Assembly (NCBI GenBank): GCA_946811185.2
Contig: OX328112.1
Coordinates: 23,775,558 to 23,839,557 of the forward strand
DNA from: Hippopus hippopus
Taxonomy: Eukaryota; Mollusca; Bivalvia; Cardiida; Cardiidae
Length of the DNA: 64,000 nucleotides
Direction of reading: 5' to 3'
Shown here in pieces: positions 53,701-58,806 of the stretch. Every line of letters begins with the position of its first letter. The first letter of the stretch is position 1. The position numbers and the translations under genes are program-made. Below the pieces are notes generated by a model. The model was given only the letters and a program-made list of their open reading frames with translations, was not told the DNA's origin and ran no database searches.

Positions 53701-56700
53701 TAAATTGGTTTTTGAATGGGTAGAAAATATTGTGGGAAAAGGAGAAAATGCTGGTTACCAGCATTTTCTCCTTTTTCCACAATGTTTTGAAAAAAGGCTC
53801 TTTCTCAGGGTTGTTAGAAGTCAGGATTATGTTGTAAAGGGTCAAATTGGGTACATACAGTATGTTGTTATCTAGATGCAAGTCATGCAGTTTAATTCTT
53901 TACTACTCAACAAAATTTTAGATGTGCCCAAACTGAAAGCATTTGCAGACAACAAAATTTATGGTACTCAAAATACACTATGTTGTCATTTGGATATTTG
54001 CAGTTTGTTTCTTTACTGTACGACGTAACTTTAGATGTGTACGAACTGAAAAGCATTTGCAGACAACAACATCAATGTAACTTAAAAACTGAGTTATGCT
54101 TTTGCACGGATAGAAAACCTTGTGGGAAAAAGAATAATTTTCTCCTTTTCGCACAAAGTTTTCAGAGATATTTTCTTTGCAGGGTCATTAAAAGTCAGGA
54201 TTGTGTTGTAAAGGATTAATTTGGGTACATACAGTATGTTGTTACTTGGATATATGCAGTTTTTCTCTTTATTAAACAACAAAAATTTAGACGTTGTGGG
54301 ATAAAAGAGTAATTTTCTCCTTTTCGCACAAAGTTTAAAAAAAAAGAAATTTGCAGGGTCATTAAAAGTTCAGATTTTGTGGTAAAGGAATAATTTGGGT
54401 ACATACAGTATATTGTTATTTCAATATATGCAGTTTAACTCTTAACAAAACGACAAAACTTTAGACCTGTCCAAACTGAAAGTATTTGCAGACAACAAAA
54501 TTGATATTACTCAGAATTTGAAATCTTTCTTTGAATGGGTAGAAAATACTGTGGAAAAAGGAGAAAATGCTGGTTACCAGCATTTTTCTCCTTTTCCCAC
54601 CATGTTTTTATAAGCCTTTTTTGTCAGGGTCATTAAAACTTGGGATTGTTTGGTAAAGGGTCAAAAAGCAATTAATCGTAGGGGTCTGAGAATTGGTCTT
54701 TAATTCGACTACATCAAGTCGTTGTTATTTGGATATACACATTTTAACTCGATATGAAATAACAGAAATGTAGACCTGTACAAATTGAGAATTTTGCTCA
54801 TATGATCCAATTCATCTTTGATTGGGTAGAAAACATTGTGGGAAAAGGAGAAAATGCTGGTTACCAGCATTTTCTCCTTTTCCAACAATGTTTTCAAAAG
54901 GCTTCTTTCTCAGGGTTATTAAAAGTCAGGATTATTTTGTAAAAGGTTAACCAAACATACTAAATATTGTCATAATGCAGATTCCTGGTCACTGAATGCT
55001 GAGGATAAAGAGAATAGAGATCCAACTTCGGAGAGACCAGAGCTATCTGATCCTCAAGATCTGTTTGGTGACGTGTCTGATAACAGCTCGGAGGAGGCAG
55101 ACAGACATGTGGACGAAATTATAGAACTATCTACGATCAAGAATGATGTACGTGTACTTTTGACTTTGTTTCTTATTTTTCCTACAAAAAAAATTCATGC
55201 AATGGGTATTTTATTATTTTTTTTTTTTCAACTTTATTTCTACTTGATATTTGTACATCAAGGTTCAAATTTAACGGTCGCAAACTCGCAAAATGCGAGC
55301 TGAAATGAAAAAATGCGAGTGCCAAATTCTAGCAGTCGAAATAATTTGCGAGTGCGCCGGAAAATGGGCAAACCTACCGCTTAAAAATCTGAATTAATCC
55401 ATAAATGTAGTCGTTTTTCGTGTACACTGAATTGTAGTATGCGGTGTAGAACTATCCTTTGAGAGTATCACCGACCACGTGACCGGTATTCGTAGAGACG
55501 CTTGTTGTGATATTGTAAATACATGTATCCGATATTTAAAGCGCGTAGACGATTCTGACGTCGTTTATACGTCTACATTGCCTCGCAGAGGGTATGGAGC
55601 GGAAAATATCCAGTTTTTTCGGCAAAAGGCCGGATTCCGTGACATCGCCGGAATATTTATTTAATATAAATTAATGATCAAACAGTTTGTCCAAACAAAG
55701 GATATTTCTTTGCCATGCAGAATGTGTAGAGTCTGAGCTATAATATTGTATGAGCAAACAGAGGAGACCCACTCAATATTTAGACTCTCCCAAATTGAAA
55801 GCGTCTGCAGACGACAATTTCAAAATTGGTACAAAGGAAACTTAATTCTCTAATAATGTAGAAAACATTGTGGGAAATGGAGAAATTGCTCATTATGAGC
55901 AATTTCTCCTTTTGCCACAATGTTTTCATAAGTTTCCCATTTCAGAGTCGTTAAAACACGGGACTGAGTGGCAATGGGTTAAAATATTGCTAGTACAAAA
56001 TTGATTTTGGCTAGTAGAAAAAATGGTCACTAGCAAATTTTTGCTAGTTGAAAAAAAAGTTAAATTTGACCCCTGTACATTACATTCTATATCTATTACA
56101 ATTGTTTACATAGCGTTCAATATAATTGTGAAATGTTCAAGAAAGGTAATTACATGTTGTTAATGGTTCTTCAGCAATCAACCAAAAATGATACTACGGG
56201 AATTATGTGTGTCTATGGTTTTGCAAGTGTTCTCAGTGAGTAGTGAAGATATAATTATTAAAACTCCAAATTCTTTTTTCTTCATAGAAAATTTAATAAA
56301 GAAGTAGACAGTGTAGATCCAAGATCAGAGTGCATGTTCTGTGCAGTTTGATCTTGATTTACACTGTCCACAAAAGATATTAGATCTGCGTTCATCTGTA
56401 CAAAGTTTAACATGTTCACCTGTTTGTTTCAGAAGGGAGAACTGCCTTACTCGTACAGGCTGGTCAGTATTGTAAACCACATGGGGATGTCCTCTATCAC
56501 AGGTTAGTGCTTGTCAACATTAATTGTTTCATTGAAAACAGTATAACTCTACAAGAAAAGCTGAGCCTGGTAGCAGGGTGGGTAACATACAGGACTTGAC
56601 AGAGGGTTTCTTGTTTGATTCCCCAACTTGGTCAATTTCTTTGGGAGGATTGATGATTGTCATTGGGACAGGATTCATTCCTCTCCCAATCCTGAACCTT

Positions 56701-57842
56701 GTTTCAGCTATTATCATGTGAAAAATCAGCAAATGGCTTTGGAAGAACATCATGCAGAGCACATGCACTGGTAAAGGGAACTCCAGGAAAGCAAGGATAG
56801 ATGCACTAGTTGCCGCCATGTTAGTATAATAATTTGAAAATGGTGTTAAACTCATTACTGTACTTGCTGGTTTTAGACCCACCAAAAACTTAGATTACAC
56901 AAAGGCAGACAGGGAAAGAAAAATTTGTTGTGATACAGTATAGAAAACATTTTGGGAATAGGAGTAATTGCATGTTAGAAATAATCGTGCCTTTTACCCC
57001 CATCATAAAAAGTTTGAGTGGAAATTGAAGAATAAAGGGTTAGTTTTTATTAATTTGTTATATCCCTGAATGACAGCGTTGAATTTGATTCTGAAGGTCA
57101 TGAATTATTCAAGGTATAACATCATTTCAGGACACTATCTTAGCGATGTTTATGATATGAAGAAACACTGTTGGTACAGTTATGATGACAGTCATGTTGT
57201 AACCATACCAGAGTCAGAGATTACCACTAAACGGGAACGGAGTGGTTACATCTTCTTTTATATGAATAAGTGAGTAGTATTTTTCAGTTTCTATGTTATA
57301 TGTTTCAAAGTTATTTTTAAAAAGTTGTAAAGCCGTTGAATTGGAGTTGTGCTTTTCGGTGATGCAGTATATGGAGAAAGTCATCAGATAACTATAGACC
57401 ATTAAAATCCATGTTGTTTTAGAACTGGCTGAATACTGAGGTAGAATTCTCCTTAGACATGCAGAAAACTTATCAAAAGCAAAAAGTTCCAACACAGGTC
57501 AGCCTGCATGGATTGTGCAGGCTGATCTGGATCTATATTTTTGCAAATGCATTAAAATCCTTTTTCTCAGAGCATGGCTTGGTTTTAATCCATAGCTTCT
57601 TAGTTTGATTGGTACCTTTACAATATGATCACATATTTTTAGGACTGTGGAAAAGAAGTCTGATGAATCCACACTATCTGCTACTTTGTTACATATTCTA
57701 GCCTAACGACCTTTACTTAGCAATATGTTACTGGTTTTCCTGTTTGAAAACGATCTAAGTGTTATTTCTTATATTTTCCAGGGACACATTTGATGATCTC
57801 AAGCTGAACCACTCTGTTAAGATGTCAAGTCCAAACAGTTGA
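31155..57842 (+). CDS. USP37: USP37-type ubiquitin carboxyl-terminal hydrolase, complete, 23 coding exons
   Basis: Cysteine-protease deubiquitinase; vertebrate USP37 acts in the nucleus/cytosol in cell-cycle and replication control. Exons: 31155-31325, 32752-32917, 33849-33909, 35884-35937, 36712-36762, 37968-38021, 38445-38597, 39986-40144, 41061-41192, 41989-42160, 43530-43726, 44238-44303, 45337-45468, 46524-46685, 47558-47626, 48271-48340, 50454-50522, 51447-51518, 52487-52589, 54981-55147, 56433-56502, 57131-57269, 57782-57842. Total 2550 nt, 849 aa, phases consistent; human USP37 is about 980 aa. PH-like domain residues 1-113; Cys box GFSNLGNTCYMN with catalytic C298; zinc ribbon C455/C458/C504/C507; IIHLKRY box; three UIMs at about 624-705 inserted in the USP fold; His box GHYLSDVYD with H785; third catalytic residue D802 or D803. 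PH domain plus three UIMs fits USP37 and not other USPs. The middle linker carries a triplicated exon. Start chosen because MTQSSQ leads straight into the PH fold; a 5' non-coding exon is implied by the acceptor at 31144. Confidence 0.95.
31496..31726. mobile_element. AC-family palindromic MITE
   Basis: GGCTTGCAACACGCGAAAAGG to CCTTTTCGTGTGTTGCAGGCC, similar to 26509-26772, in USP37 intron 1. Confidence 0.8.
31843..32320. mobile_element. Two TH copies sharing a TTAA
   Basis: 31843-32116 forward and expanded by insertions; 32113-32320 reverse with a 3-nt enlarged loop (CCGGTGGTTACC). Confidence 0.65.
32325..32465. mobile_element. PF-family element
   Basis: GACAGTGTAGATCAAGATCA and TCTGATCTTGGGTCTACACT flank a short loop. 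Confidence 0.75.
32479..32705 (-). mobile_element. TH element, full length
   Basis: Intact hairpin 32582-32649; ends 46 nt before the acceptor of USP37 exon 2. Confidence 0.88.
32752..32917 (+). CDS. USP37: USP37 exon 2 (PH-like domain)
   Basis: Residues 58-113: VYIDVKMDRSSMVINLKPDW, LRDLLNNIQ. Acceptor TATTTTCCAG, donor AAG|GTAAGG. The final helix fits the C-terminal helix of a PH domain. Confidence 0.9.
33000..33250 (+). mobile_element. SINE-A, rearranged
   Basis: tRNA-like head TTGCTCAGTTGGTTACATAG and GTGTGAATCCC, body GACTGGATTCATTTCTGTC and ACAGCCAGTGAATCC. Confidence 0.6.
33370..33575 (+). repeat. Dispersed repeat H
   Basis: Shares GGTAACTTTG...CACAGTTATGCCCCC and AGCATTGGCACCTGC with 37118-37362, 39800-39975 and 51560-51850. 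Confidence 0.55.
33615..33835. mobile_element. Palindromic MITE next to USP37 exon 3
   Basis: Nested inverted arms: AGAGGGAGTGAT / ATCACTCCCTCT-like outer and CTATGTTGTGGGTACTCATT / AATGTGTACCCACAACATAG inner. A worn relative lies at 49100-49200. Confidence 0.75.
33849..33909 (+). CDS. USP37: USP37 exon 3 (linker)
   Basis: 61-nt exon, residues 113-133: EIAPKAEVCVIVDSSPKKFT. Acceptor GTATTTCAG, donor CCAG|GTAAAG. The palindromic element 33615-33835 ends 14 nt before the exon. Confidence 0.85.
34045..34165. mobile_element. Possible TH remnant
   Basis: GGAAAGGAGATTTGCTC and CCAACAATGTTTCCCAAAGG are all that remain. 34340-35090 otherwise shows AT-rich intron with a PF scrap at 34975-35050. Confidence 0.35.
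34189..34330 (+). mobile_element. AM element, left half
   Basis: TGCTCTGGCAAACAGGTGTC through TTTAACAAACAACTG; inner palindrome absent. Confidence 0.55.
35095..35300 (-). mobile_element. SINE-A, minus orientation
   Basis: TTTTTCAACATTATTTCAGT tail, CACTGGGTGCTTTCCC and GAGAAATAAATCCTGG body. Confidence 0.65.
35403..35632 (+). mobile_element. TH element, full length
   Basis: 230 bp with TTAA ends and a nearly perfect hairpin (loop GTAAGC instead of GTAACC). Confidence 0.9.
35670..35702. repeat. (GAT)n microsatellite
   Basis: About eleven GAT repeats in USP37 intron 3. Confidence 0.95.
35710..36077 (-). mobile_element. Two TH remnants around USP37 exon 4
   Basis: 35710-35855 lacks the hairpin; 35959-36077 is only the left arm. 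They flank the exon on both sides. Confidence 0.6.
35884..35937 (+). CDS. USP37: USP37 exon 4 (triplicated exon, copy 1)
   Basis: 54-nt exon, phase 2 in and 2 out, SVKETRRDKLDDKYKEPLG. Acceptor GCTTTTTCAG, donor TTAGG|GTAAAT. First of three homologous cassette-like exons. Confidence 0.85.
36712..36762 (+). CDS. USP37: USP37 exon 5 (triplicated exon, copy 2)
   Basis: 51-nt exon, same phases as exon 4, VKEVWRIKIEEFKENLG. Acceptor CTTTTTTAG, donor TTAGG|GTAAAT. One codon shorter than its neighbours. Confidence 0.83.
36780..37058 (+). mobile_element. TH element with duplicated left half
   Basis: GGCTTTTGAAAACTTT occurs twice (36827 and 36880), the first stopping at GGGTAACCC, the apex. The second is followed by an intact right arm. 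Confidence 0.75.
37118..37362 (+). repeat. Dispersed repeat H
   Basis: AAAAACAGAGATTTTGTAAT, CACACGGTTATGCCCC and GCATTGGCATCTGCATGC in common with 51560-51850. Confidence 0.6.
37481..37788. mobile_element. Element K and TH copy
   Basis: 37481-37580 (CACTAGTGATGATAAATATA) is closely related to 59625-59725. 37583-37788 is a reverse TH copy without its left terminus. Confidence 0.65.
37968..38021 (+). CDS. USP37: USP37 exon 6 (triplicated exon, copy 3)
   Basis: 54-nt exon, same phases, VNEAWRSKHDEEHKENAG. Acceptor GTTTTTTCAG, donor GCAGG|GTAAAT. Confidence 0.85.
38190..38432 (+). mobile_element. AM element, diverged
   Basis: TATGCATTGTACCAAGCAAG, then a worn inner palindrome and CACGTTTTCACAGAGTGTG. 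Confidence 0.55.
38445..38597 (+). CDS. USP37: USP37 exon 7 (linker, Ser-rich)
   Basis: 153-nt exon, residues 186-237: SSSSQRFYGKGSSFSPKPLL. Low-complexity Ser/Lys linker resembling the human SSSFYG stretch. Acceptor ACTTTCAG, donor TCAAG|GTGAGG. Confidence 0.87.
38685..38948 (+). mobile_element. tRNA-derived SINE-A, nearly complete
   Basis: Head CCCCGGTAGCTCAGTCAGTA with B-box-like GGTTGGATTCC, body and tail CGTGATCTAACTAAAATAA. Best reference copy of SINE-A here. Confidence 0.8.
38957..39162 (+). mobile_element. TH element
   Basis: Hairpin with small left-arm deletion (GTGGTTAAGGAG). Terminal GATAGAGTTAA present. Confidence 0.8.
39283..39800 (+). mobile_element. AM element split by SINE-B
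   Basis: AM left part 39283-39384 and right part 39618-39800 (with the full AACCCAGGTCAGCC.. type inner palindrome) are separated by a complete SINE-B (39387-39612) with head GCCTGGCTCAGTGGTAAAGT and tail ACCATTCAATCAATAAA. Confidence 0.8.
39800..39975 (+). repeat. Dispersed repeat H, partial
   Basis: CATGTTACCCTTATAATATT and ACACAGATATGCCTC follow repeat H order. Ends at the branch region of USP37 exon 8. Confidence 0.5.
39986..40144 (+). CDS. USP37: USP37 exon 8 (linker leading into USP domain)
   Basis: 159-nt exon, residues 237-290: SGKRQPGLMPDPTPTKKSRL ending QQQTLQG. The Gln-rich end before GFSNLG and the basic KKSRL stretch (a possible nuclear localisation signal, inferred) match USP37. 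Acceptor ACATTTCAG, donor CAAGG|GTAAAG. Confidence 0.9.
40167..40392 (-). mobile_element. TH element
   Basis: Reverse copy starting 23 nt after USP37 exon 8; hairpin intact, right end worn. Confidence 0.82.
40409..40722 (+). mobile_element. AM element with internal duplication
   Basis: The segment GTCCTTGGACATGGAGAAAA occurs twice (near 40531 and 40590). Confidence 0.65.
40749..40976 (-). mobile_element. TH element, full length
   Basis: Intact hairpin near 40855-40921 and right end GGTAAAGGGTTAA, 85 nt before the catalytic-Cys exon. Confidence 0.87.
41061..41192 (+). CDS. USP37: USP37 exon 9 (catalytic Cys box)
   Basis: 132-nt exon, residues 290-334: FSNLGNTCYMNAILQSLFG with catalytic Cys298. 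Acceptor TATTTTCAG, donor CAA|GTAAGT. Confidence 0.96.
41310..41578 (-). mobile_element. SINE-A, minus orientation
   Basis: GATTAATTGATTGTATGGTG tail, CACTGGCTGCTGTCCC, GAGGAATGTATCCTG body. Confidence 0.72.
41576..42052 (+). repeat. Tandem duplication of TH element plus exon sequence
   Basis: Two units, about 41611-41840 and 41830-42052. Each is a forward TH copy followed by GTCARTGTGTA..., a stretch that in unit 2 is the start of USP37 exon 10. Unit 1 exonic copy (41786-41835) reads SQCVTRMLPFHNAVCKLFKA then stops and is not phase-compatible. Confidence 0.8.
41989..42160 (+). CDS. USP37: USP37 exon 10 (USP domain)
   Basis: 172-nt exon, residues 334-391: RRVKSAISNSAKRFSGYGQH aligns with the USP segment before the DAHEFL box. 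The 3' end is certain (CAT|GTAAGT). The 5' end is inferred: GTTTAG|T is the only phase-compatible acceptor found, and it lies in the terminal sequence of a TH element. The first ~60 nt are duplicated about 216 bp upstream. Confidence 0.72.
42608..42871 (+). mobile_element. AM element
   Basis: AGCTCTGGCAAAAAGGGG at left, CCTTTTCACAGAGCATGGCT at right, inner palindrome CAGGTCAGCTGGC / GCGCAGGCTGACCTG. Confidence 0.75.
42884..43146 (+). mobile_element. TH element, degenerate
   Basis: Only isolated blocks remain (TGCAGAGGAGAAAATGCTGG, ACTCCTTTTCTCACAAT). Confidence 0.5.
43175..43496. mobile_element. Element with ATACCCCCGC ends
   Basis: TATACCCCCGCAAAACG at left and GGCGGGGGTATTA at right, with a CCGTCTGTGTGTCC-type run at 43222-43280. 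Similar architecture to 1745-2260. It ends 34 nt before exon 11. Confidence 0.75.
43530..43726 (+). CDS. USP37: USP37 exon 11 (USP domain)
   Basis: 197-nt exon, residues 392-457: DAHEFLGQVLDQLKEEI, NFEFEILHTISCEK. Carries the first Cys of the zinc ribbon (C455). Acceptor TCTCTTCAG, donor GAGAA|GTAAGT. Confidence 0.95.
43797..43945 (-). pseudogene. Degenerate dispersed coding-like fragment
   Basis: Minus-strand reading (EIRYTFKTSETRPLKSTYQM, DQAFHLCIMMRHF) resembles that at 58329-58500 (EEMRDSFKISETNALKTKLQ). A repeated, once-coding sequence of unknown family. Confidence 0.5.
43948..44178 (-). mobile_element. TH element, full length
   Basis: 231 bp with both TTAA ends. Both arms carry A in place of G in the GGGAAAAGG block. 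Confidence 0.87.
44238..44303 (+). CDS. USP37: USP37 exon 12 (USP domain)
   Basis: 66-nt exon, residues 457-479: CSNELTKTEHFHDISVDVPR. C458 completes the first CxxC pair. Acceptor TATTTTTTAG, donor AGAAA|GTGAGC. Confidence 0.94.
44405..44535. mobile_element. PF-family element
   Basis: AGATCCAAGATCAGACTGCA and TGCAATCTGATATTGATCTA form the hairpin. Confidence 0.7.
44582..45272. mobile_element. Truncated TH, SINE-A, truncated TH
   Basis: 44582-44657 forward TH cut in the left arm; 44822-45145 minus SINE-A; 45148-45272 reverse TH cut at the apex. Confidence 0.65.
45337..45468 (+). CDS. USP37: USP37 exon 13 (USP domain, zinc ribbon)
   Basis: 132-nt exon, residues 479-523: PRSLQDAITLFFRNEKFEYK then CENCG, giving C504 and C507. 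Acceptor TTTATTTCAG, donor CCAAG|GTATGT. Confidence 0.95.
45499..45898 (+). mobile_element. Two forward TH copies
   Basis: 45499-45650 lacks the left arm of the hairpin. 45673-45898 is complete with a worn right arm. Confidence 0.72.
45899..46045. repeat. Palindromic TTAGAATTT element
   Basis: TAATTCTAAATTCTAA at left, TAGAGTTAGAACTTTATTTA at right. A shorter relative is at 48880-48950. 46046-46365 is AT-rich with a TH terminus scrap at 46370-46420. Confidence 0.5.
46524..46685 (+). CDS. USP37: USP37 exon 14 (USP domain, LKRY box)
   Basis: 162-nt exon, residues 523-577: RIFIIHLKRYTYN, QNVTIPLYLTLKNHCTEETQ. Acceptor CACTCCTCAG, donor TTTTAG|GTATGT. Confidence 0.95.
46708..46805 (-). mobile_element. 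TH left end
   Basis: TTTAGACTTGTCTGTATCTG and AGCATTTGTAGACAACAAA only; starts 22 nt after USP37 exon 14. Confidence 0.6.
46840..47205. mobile_element. Element E, most complete copy
   Basis: Left AATGCAGGTGTTAAAAT, right ATTTCAACACCCACTTGG, plus inverted inner arms TACCATTTGAAAGTATGGAA / TTCCATACTTTCAAATGGTA and CAATCTGTTATTG. Confidence 0.75.
47380..47480. repeat. Perfect palindrome with CCAAT boxes
   Basis: AAGTTCTGATTGGCTAAACC and its exact inverse meet at CACATGG; total about 66 bp (47392-47461) with outer paired flanks TTTGAAAGTAAC/GTTACTTTCAAA. Confidence 0.85.
47558..47626 (+). CDS. USP37: USP37 exon 15 (acidic insert)
   Basis: 69-nt exon, residues 577-600: SDQKSILEDSVEEDIPSRRK. Acidic linker between the two USP halves. 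Acceptor CGTTTCAG, donor ACAA|GTAAGT. Confidence 0.87.
47664..48210. mobile_element. Truncated TH and complete TH
   Basis: 47664-47760 forward left half; 47963-48210 reverse copy with intact hairpin and a ~20-bp internal duplication (GTTGTCTRTGATAGGA) before it. Confidence 0.78.
48271..48340 (+). CDS. USP37: USP37 exon 16 (insert)
   Basis: 70-nt exon, residues 600-623: NQFMEKGSEQKNDHSYFTQT. Acceptor TTTACTTCAG, donor AAG|GTAAAA, phase 0 into the UIM exons. Confidence 0.85.
48537..48736 (+). mobile_element. TH element with collapsed hairpin
   Basis: Right arm of the hairpin almost wholly deleted; both termini and the internal arm CAAATGCTTTCAATTTGGAC are retained. Confidence 0.72.
49468..49710 (-). 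pseudogene. hAT-family transposase C-terminal fragment
   Basis: Minus-strand reading contains TSVACERGFSLQNKLKTKAR, the conserved C-terminal dimerisation (hATC-like) motif, followed by SSLSSDSLEKLMKIS. About 80 codons only, without the catalytic part, inside USP37 intron 16. Confidence 0.75.
50454..50522 (+). CDS. USP37: USP37 exon 17 (UIM 1)
   Basis: 69-nt exon, phase 0-0, residues 624-646. DPDIARAIEMSLKDMEEKD has the canonical UIM pattern (acidic, A-x-x-x-S). Acceptor CAATTTTCAG, donor CAG|GTAGG. Confidence 0.95.
51182..51382 (-). mobile_element. TH element
   Basis: Reverse copy; the hairpin carries unpaired changes in both arms. Ends 65 nt before UIM 2 exon. Confidence 0.72.
51447..51518 (+). 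CDS. USP37: USP37 exon 18 (UIM 2)
   Basis: 72-nt exon, phase 0-0, residues 647-670. DDDMARAIELSLKEQEERE is a second UIM, nearly identical to UIM 1, which suggests exon duplication. Donor ACG|GTACTT is weak. Confidence 0.94.
51560..51850 (+). repeat. Dispersed repeat H, longest copy
   Basis: AAAAACTGACATTTTGTATA, GGGCAGGTAACCCTCAAAGT, TTGACACAGTTATGCCC, GCATTGGCATCTGCATGCTG in order. Confidence 0.65.
51958..52240 (+). mobile_element. SINE-A
   Basis: CTGGTTCGAATCCCAAGC is a clear B box; body AGCAGCCAGTGGTTTGGG; tail CAGCTGAAACAATG. Confidence 0.75.
52347..52440 (-). mobile_element. TH solo: hairpin excised
   Basis: Left arm and right terminus (CATTGTGTGGTAAACGGTTAA) are joined directly; the whole central hairpin is missing. 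Ends 47 nt before UIM 3 exon. Confidence 0.8.
52487..52589 (+). CDS. USP37: USP37 exon 19 (UIM 3; two in-frame donors)
   Basis: Residues 671-705. DSDAELEKALEMSRQD is the third UIM. Two donors in the same phase are visible: AATG|GTATGG (exon end 52568) and GAAG|GTGACA (exon end 52589), so a seven-codon segment (GMEVSLE) may be alternatively included. The longer form is annotated. Confidence 0.85.
53372..54955. mobile_element. Tandem array of TH elements
   Basis: A forward copy (53372-53587) is followed by at least five reverse copies (53630, 53890, 54003, 54255, 54434, 54742 starts), each preceded by a ~42-bp spacer with GGGTACATACAGTATGTTGT and ATATATGCAGTTT. Element and spacer were amplified together. 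Confidence 0.85.
54981..55147 (+). CDS. USP37: USP37 exon 20 (acidic insert)
   Basis: 167-nt exon, residues 705-760: DPQDLFGDVSDNSSEEADRH. Acceptor ATAATGCAG is pyrimidine-poor; donor GAT|GTACGT. Immediately upstream is a tandem array of TH elements. Confidence 0.85.
55259..56075. mobile_element. Second non-autonomous hAT-like element with nested TH
   Basis: Ends CAAGGTTCAAATTTAAC and GTTAAATTTGACCCCTG, flanked by TACAT on both sides (55254-55258, 56076-56080). The interior has AACTCGCAAAATGCGAG. A reverse TH copy (55766-55983) lies inside; its hairpin has matched changes in both arms. Confidence 0.8.
56315..56400. mobile_element. PF-family hairpin
   Basis: GTGTAGATCCAAGATCAGAG / TTGATCTTGATTTACACTGT. 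Confidence 0.7.
56433..56502 (+). CDS. USP37: USP37 exon 21 (USP domain, C-terminal half)
   Basis: 70-nt exon, residues 761-784: GELPYSYRLVSIVNHMGMSS. Acceptor TTGTTTCAG, donor ACAG|GTTAGT. Confidence 0.94.
56565..56865 (+). mobile_element. SINE-A
   Basis: TTGTTTGATTCCCCAAC B-box, body GGGACAGGATTCATTCC, tail GTTAGTATAATAATTTG. A degenerate TH copy follows (56879-57040). Confidence 0.68.
57131..57269 (+). CDS. USP37: USP37 exon 22 (catalytic His box)
   Basis: 139-nt exon, residues 784-830: GHYLSDVYDMKKHCWYSYDD, RSGYIFFYMNK. H785 is the general base and D802/D803 the third catalytic position. Acceptor TCATTTCAG, donor ATAA|GTGAGT. Confidence 0.96.
57395..57573 (+). mobile_element. AM element, right part
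   Basis: AAAAAGTTCCAACACAGGTC with the inner palindrome and TTTTTCTCAGAGCATGGCTT; the left end is missing. Confidence 0.65.
57782..57842 (+). CDS. USP37: USP37 exon 23 (C-terminus and stop)
   Basis: Nineteen residues ending KMSSPNS then TGA at 57840-57842. KDTFDDLK aligns with the human KEIFDELL. The last codons and the stop read as a diverged first unit of the minisatellite that follows. Acceptor TATTTTCCAG. Confidence 0.9.
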
Positions 57843-58285
57843 AGAGAATGATAAATTGAAGACGGGTCTAAAAATCAAACATTTACACAGCTCTAAAGTC
57901 CAACAAGTTACAGCTCTAAAGTCCAACAAGTTACAGACAGGTCTGAAGTCCAAGCAGTCAAAGACAGGTCTAAAGTCCAAACAGATAAAGACAGGTCTGA
58001 AGTCCAAACAGATAAAGACAGGTCTGAAGTCCAAACAGATAAAGACAGGTCTAAAGTCCAAACAGATAAAGACAGGTCTAAAGTCCAAACAGATAAAGAC
58101 AGGTCTAAAGTCCAAACAGATAAAGACAGGTCTGAAGTCCAAGCAGTCAAAGACAGGTCTAAAGTCCAAACAGTTACAGACAGGTCCAGGGTCCAACAAG
58201 TTACAAACAGCTCTAATAGTCCAAACAATTGAAAGCAGCTCTTTAGTCCAAACAGTTAAAAACAGCTCTGAAGTCAAAACAGTTG
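57826..58285 (+). repeat. 27-bp minisatellite in USP37 3' UTR
   Basis: Ten exact-length 27-bp units run from 57936 to 58205 (unit starts GACAGGTCT, ends CAAACAGATAAA), flanked by diverged units from about 57826 and to about 58285. Because 27 is a multiple of three and no unit contains a stop, open frames exist on both strands through the array; I treat these as artefacts because the USP37 frame has already stopped. Confidence 0.93.
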
Positions 58286-58328
58286 ATGACAAGCATTGTT
58301 CGTCCTAGAGGGAGTTTCTGCGACACTC

Positions 58329-58500
58329 TTCCACTGATGTATTAAAATGTGCTATCGCAATGCACACAGATGGGACTTTTTCCCTTTCAAACTTTTGTAA
58401 TTTAGTCTTTAGTGCATTTGTCTCGCTGATTTTGAAAGAGTCCCTCATTTCTTCAAGCATAAGGGAGAACTGTCCCATTTCTGAATAATTATATGTAGAA
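58329..58500 (-). pseudogene. Degenerate dispersed coding-like fragment in 3' UTR
   Basis: Second copy of the sequence at 43797-43945 by translated likeness (SETNALKT, VCIAIAHFNTSVEE). Family unknown. Confidence 0.45.
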
Positions 58501-58577
58501 CATTGCTTAAGGATTAAATTCAACAGATGACACGTATATGGTCCAAACAATACAATACAAGTCTAACCTTCAAATAT

Positions 58578-58806
58578 TTAACTCTTTACCAGACGATAAA
58601 GATTTCAACTTGTCCAAATTATAAGGATTTCCTGATGACAAACTCACTGTGGCGCAGATAATGGTATCAGTTTGTCAAAGGGTAGAAAAGATTGTGGGGA
58701 AAGGAGAAAATGCTGGTTACAGCATTTTCTTCTTTTTCCACAATGATTTCAAAATCGTTTTTCATCGATCTCTACTAATACACAGAATTTTAGGGACAAG
58801 GGTTAA
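58578..58806 (-). mobile_element. TH element in USP37 3' UTR
   Basis: 229 bp with TTAA ends and a hairpin with one base missing at the apex. It would be present in mRNA if polyadenylation occurs at or beyond 58951. Confidence 0.82.

Noticed and set aside
57240..57269. A later stop or alternative C-terminus read straight through exon 22
   Set aside because: Good donor ATAA|GTGAGT and a downstream exon that continues the family C-terminus (KDTFDDLK).
57825..58308. Long open frames through the minisatellite on both strands (KTGLKSKQI-type repeats)
   Set aside because: They arise from a 27-bp unit without stops, are out of frame with USP37, and have no supporting splice or start context.
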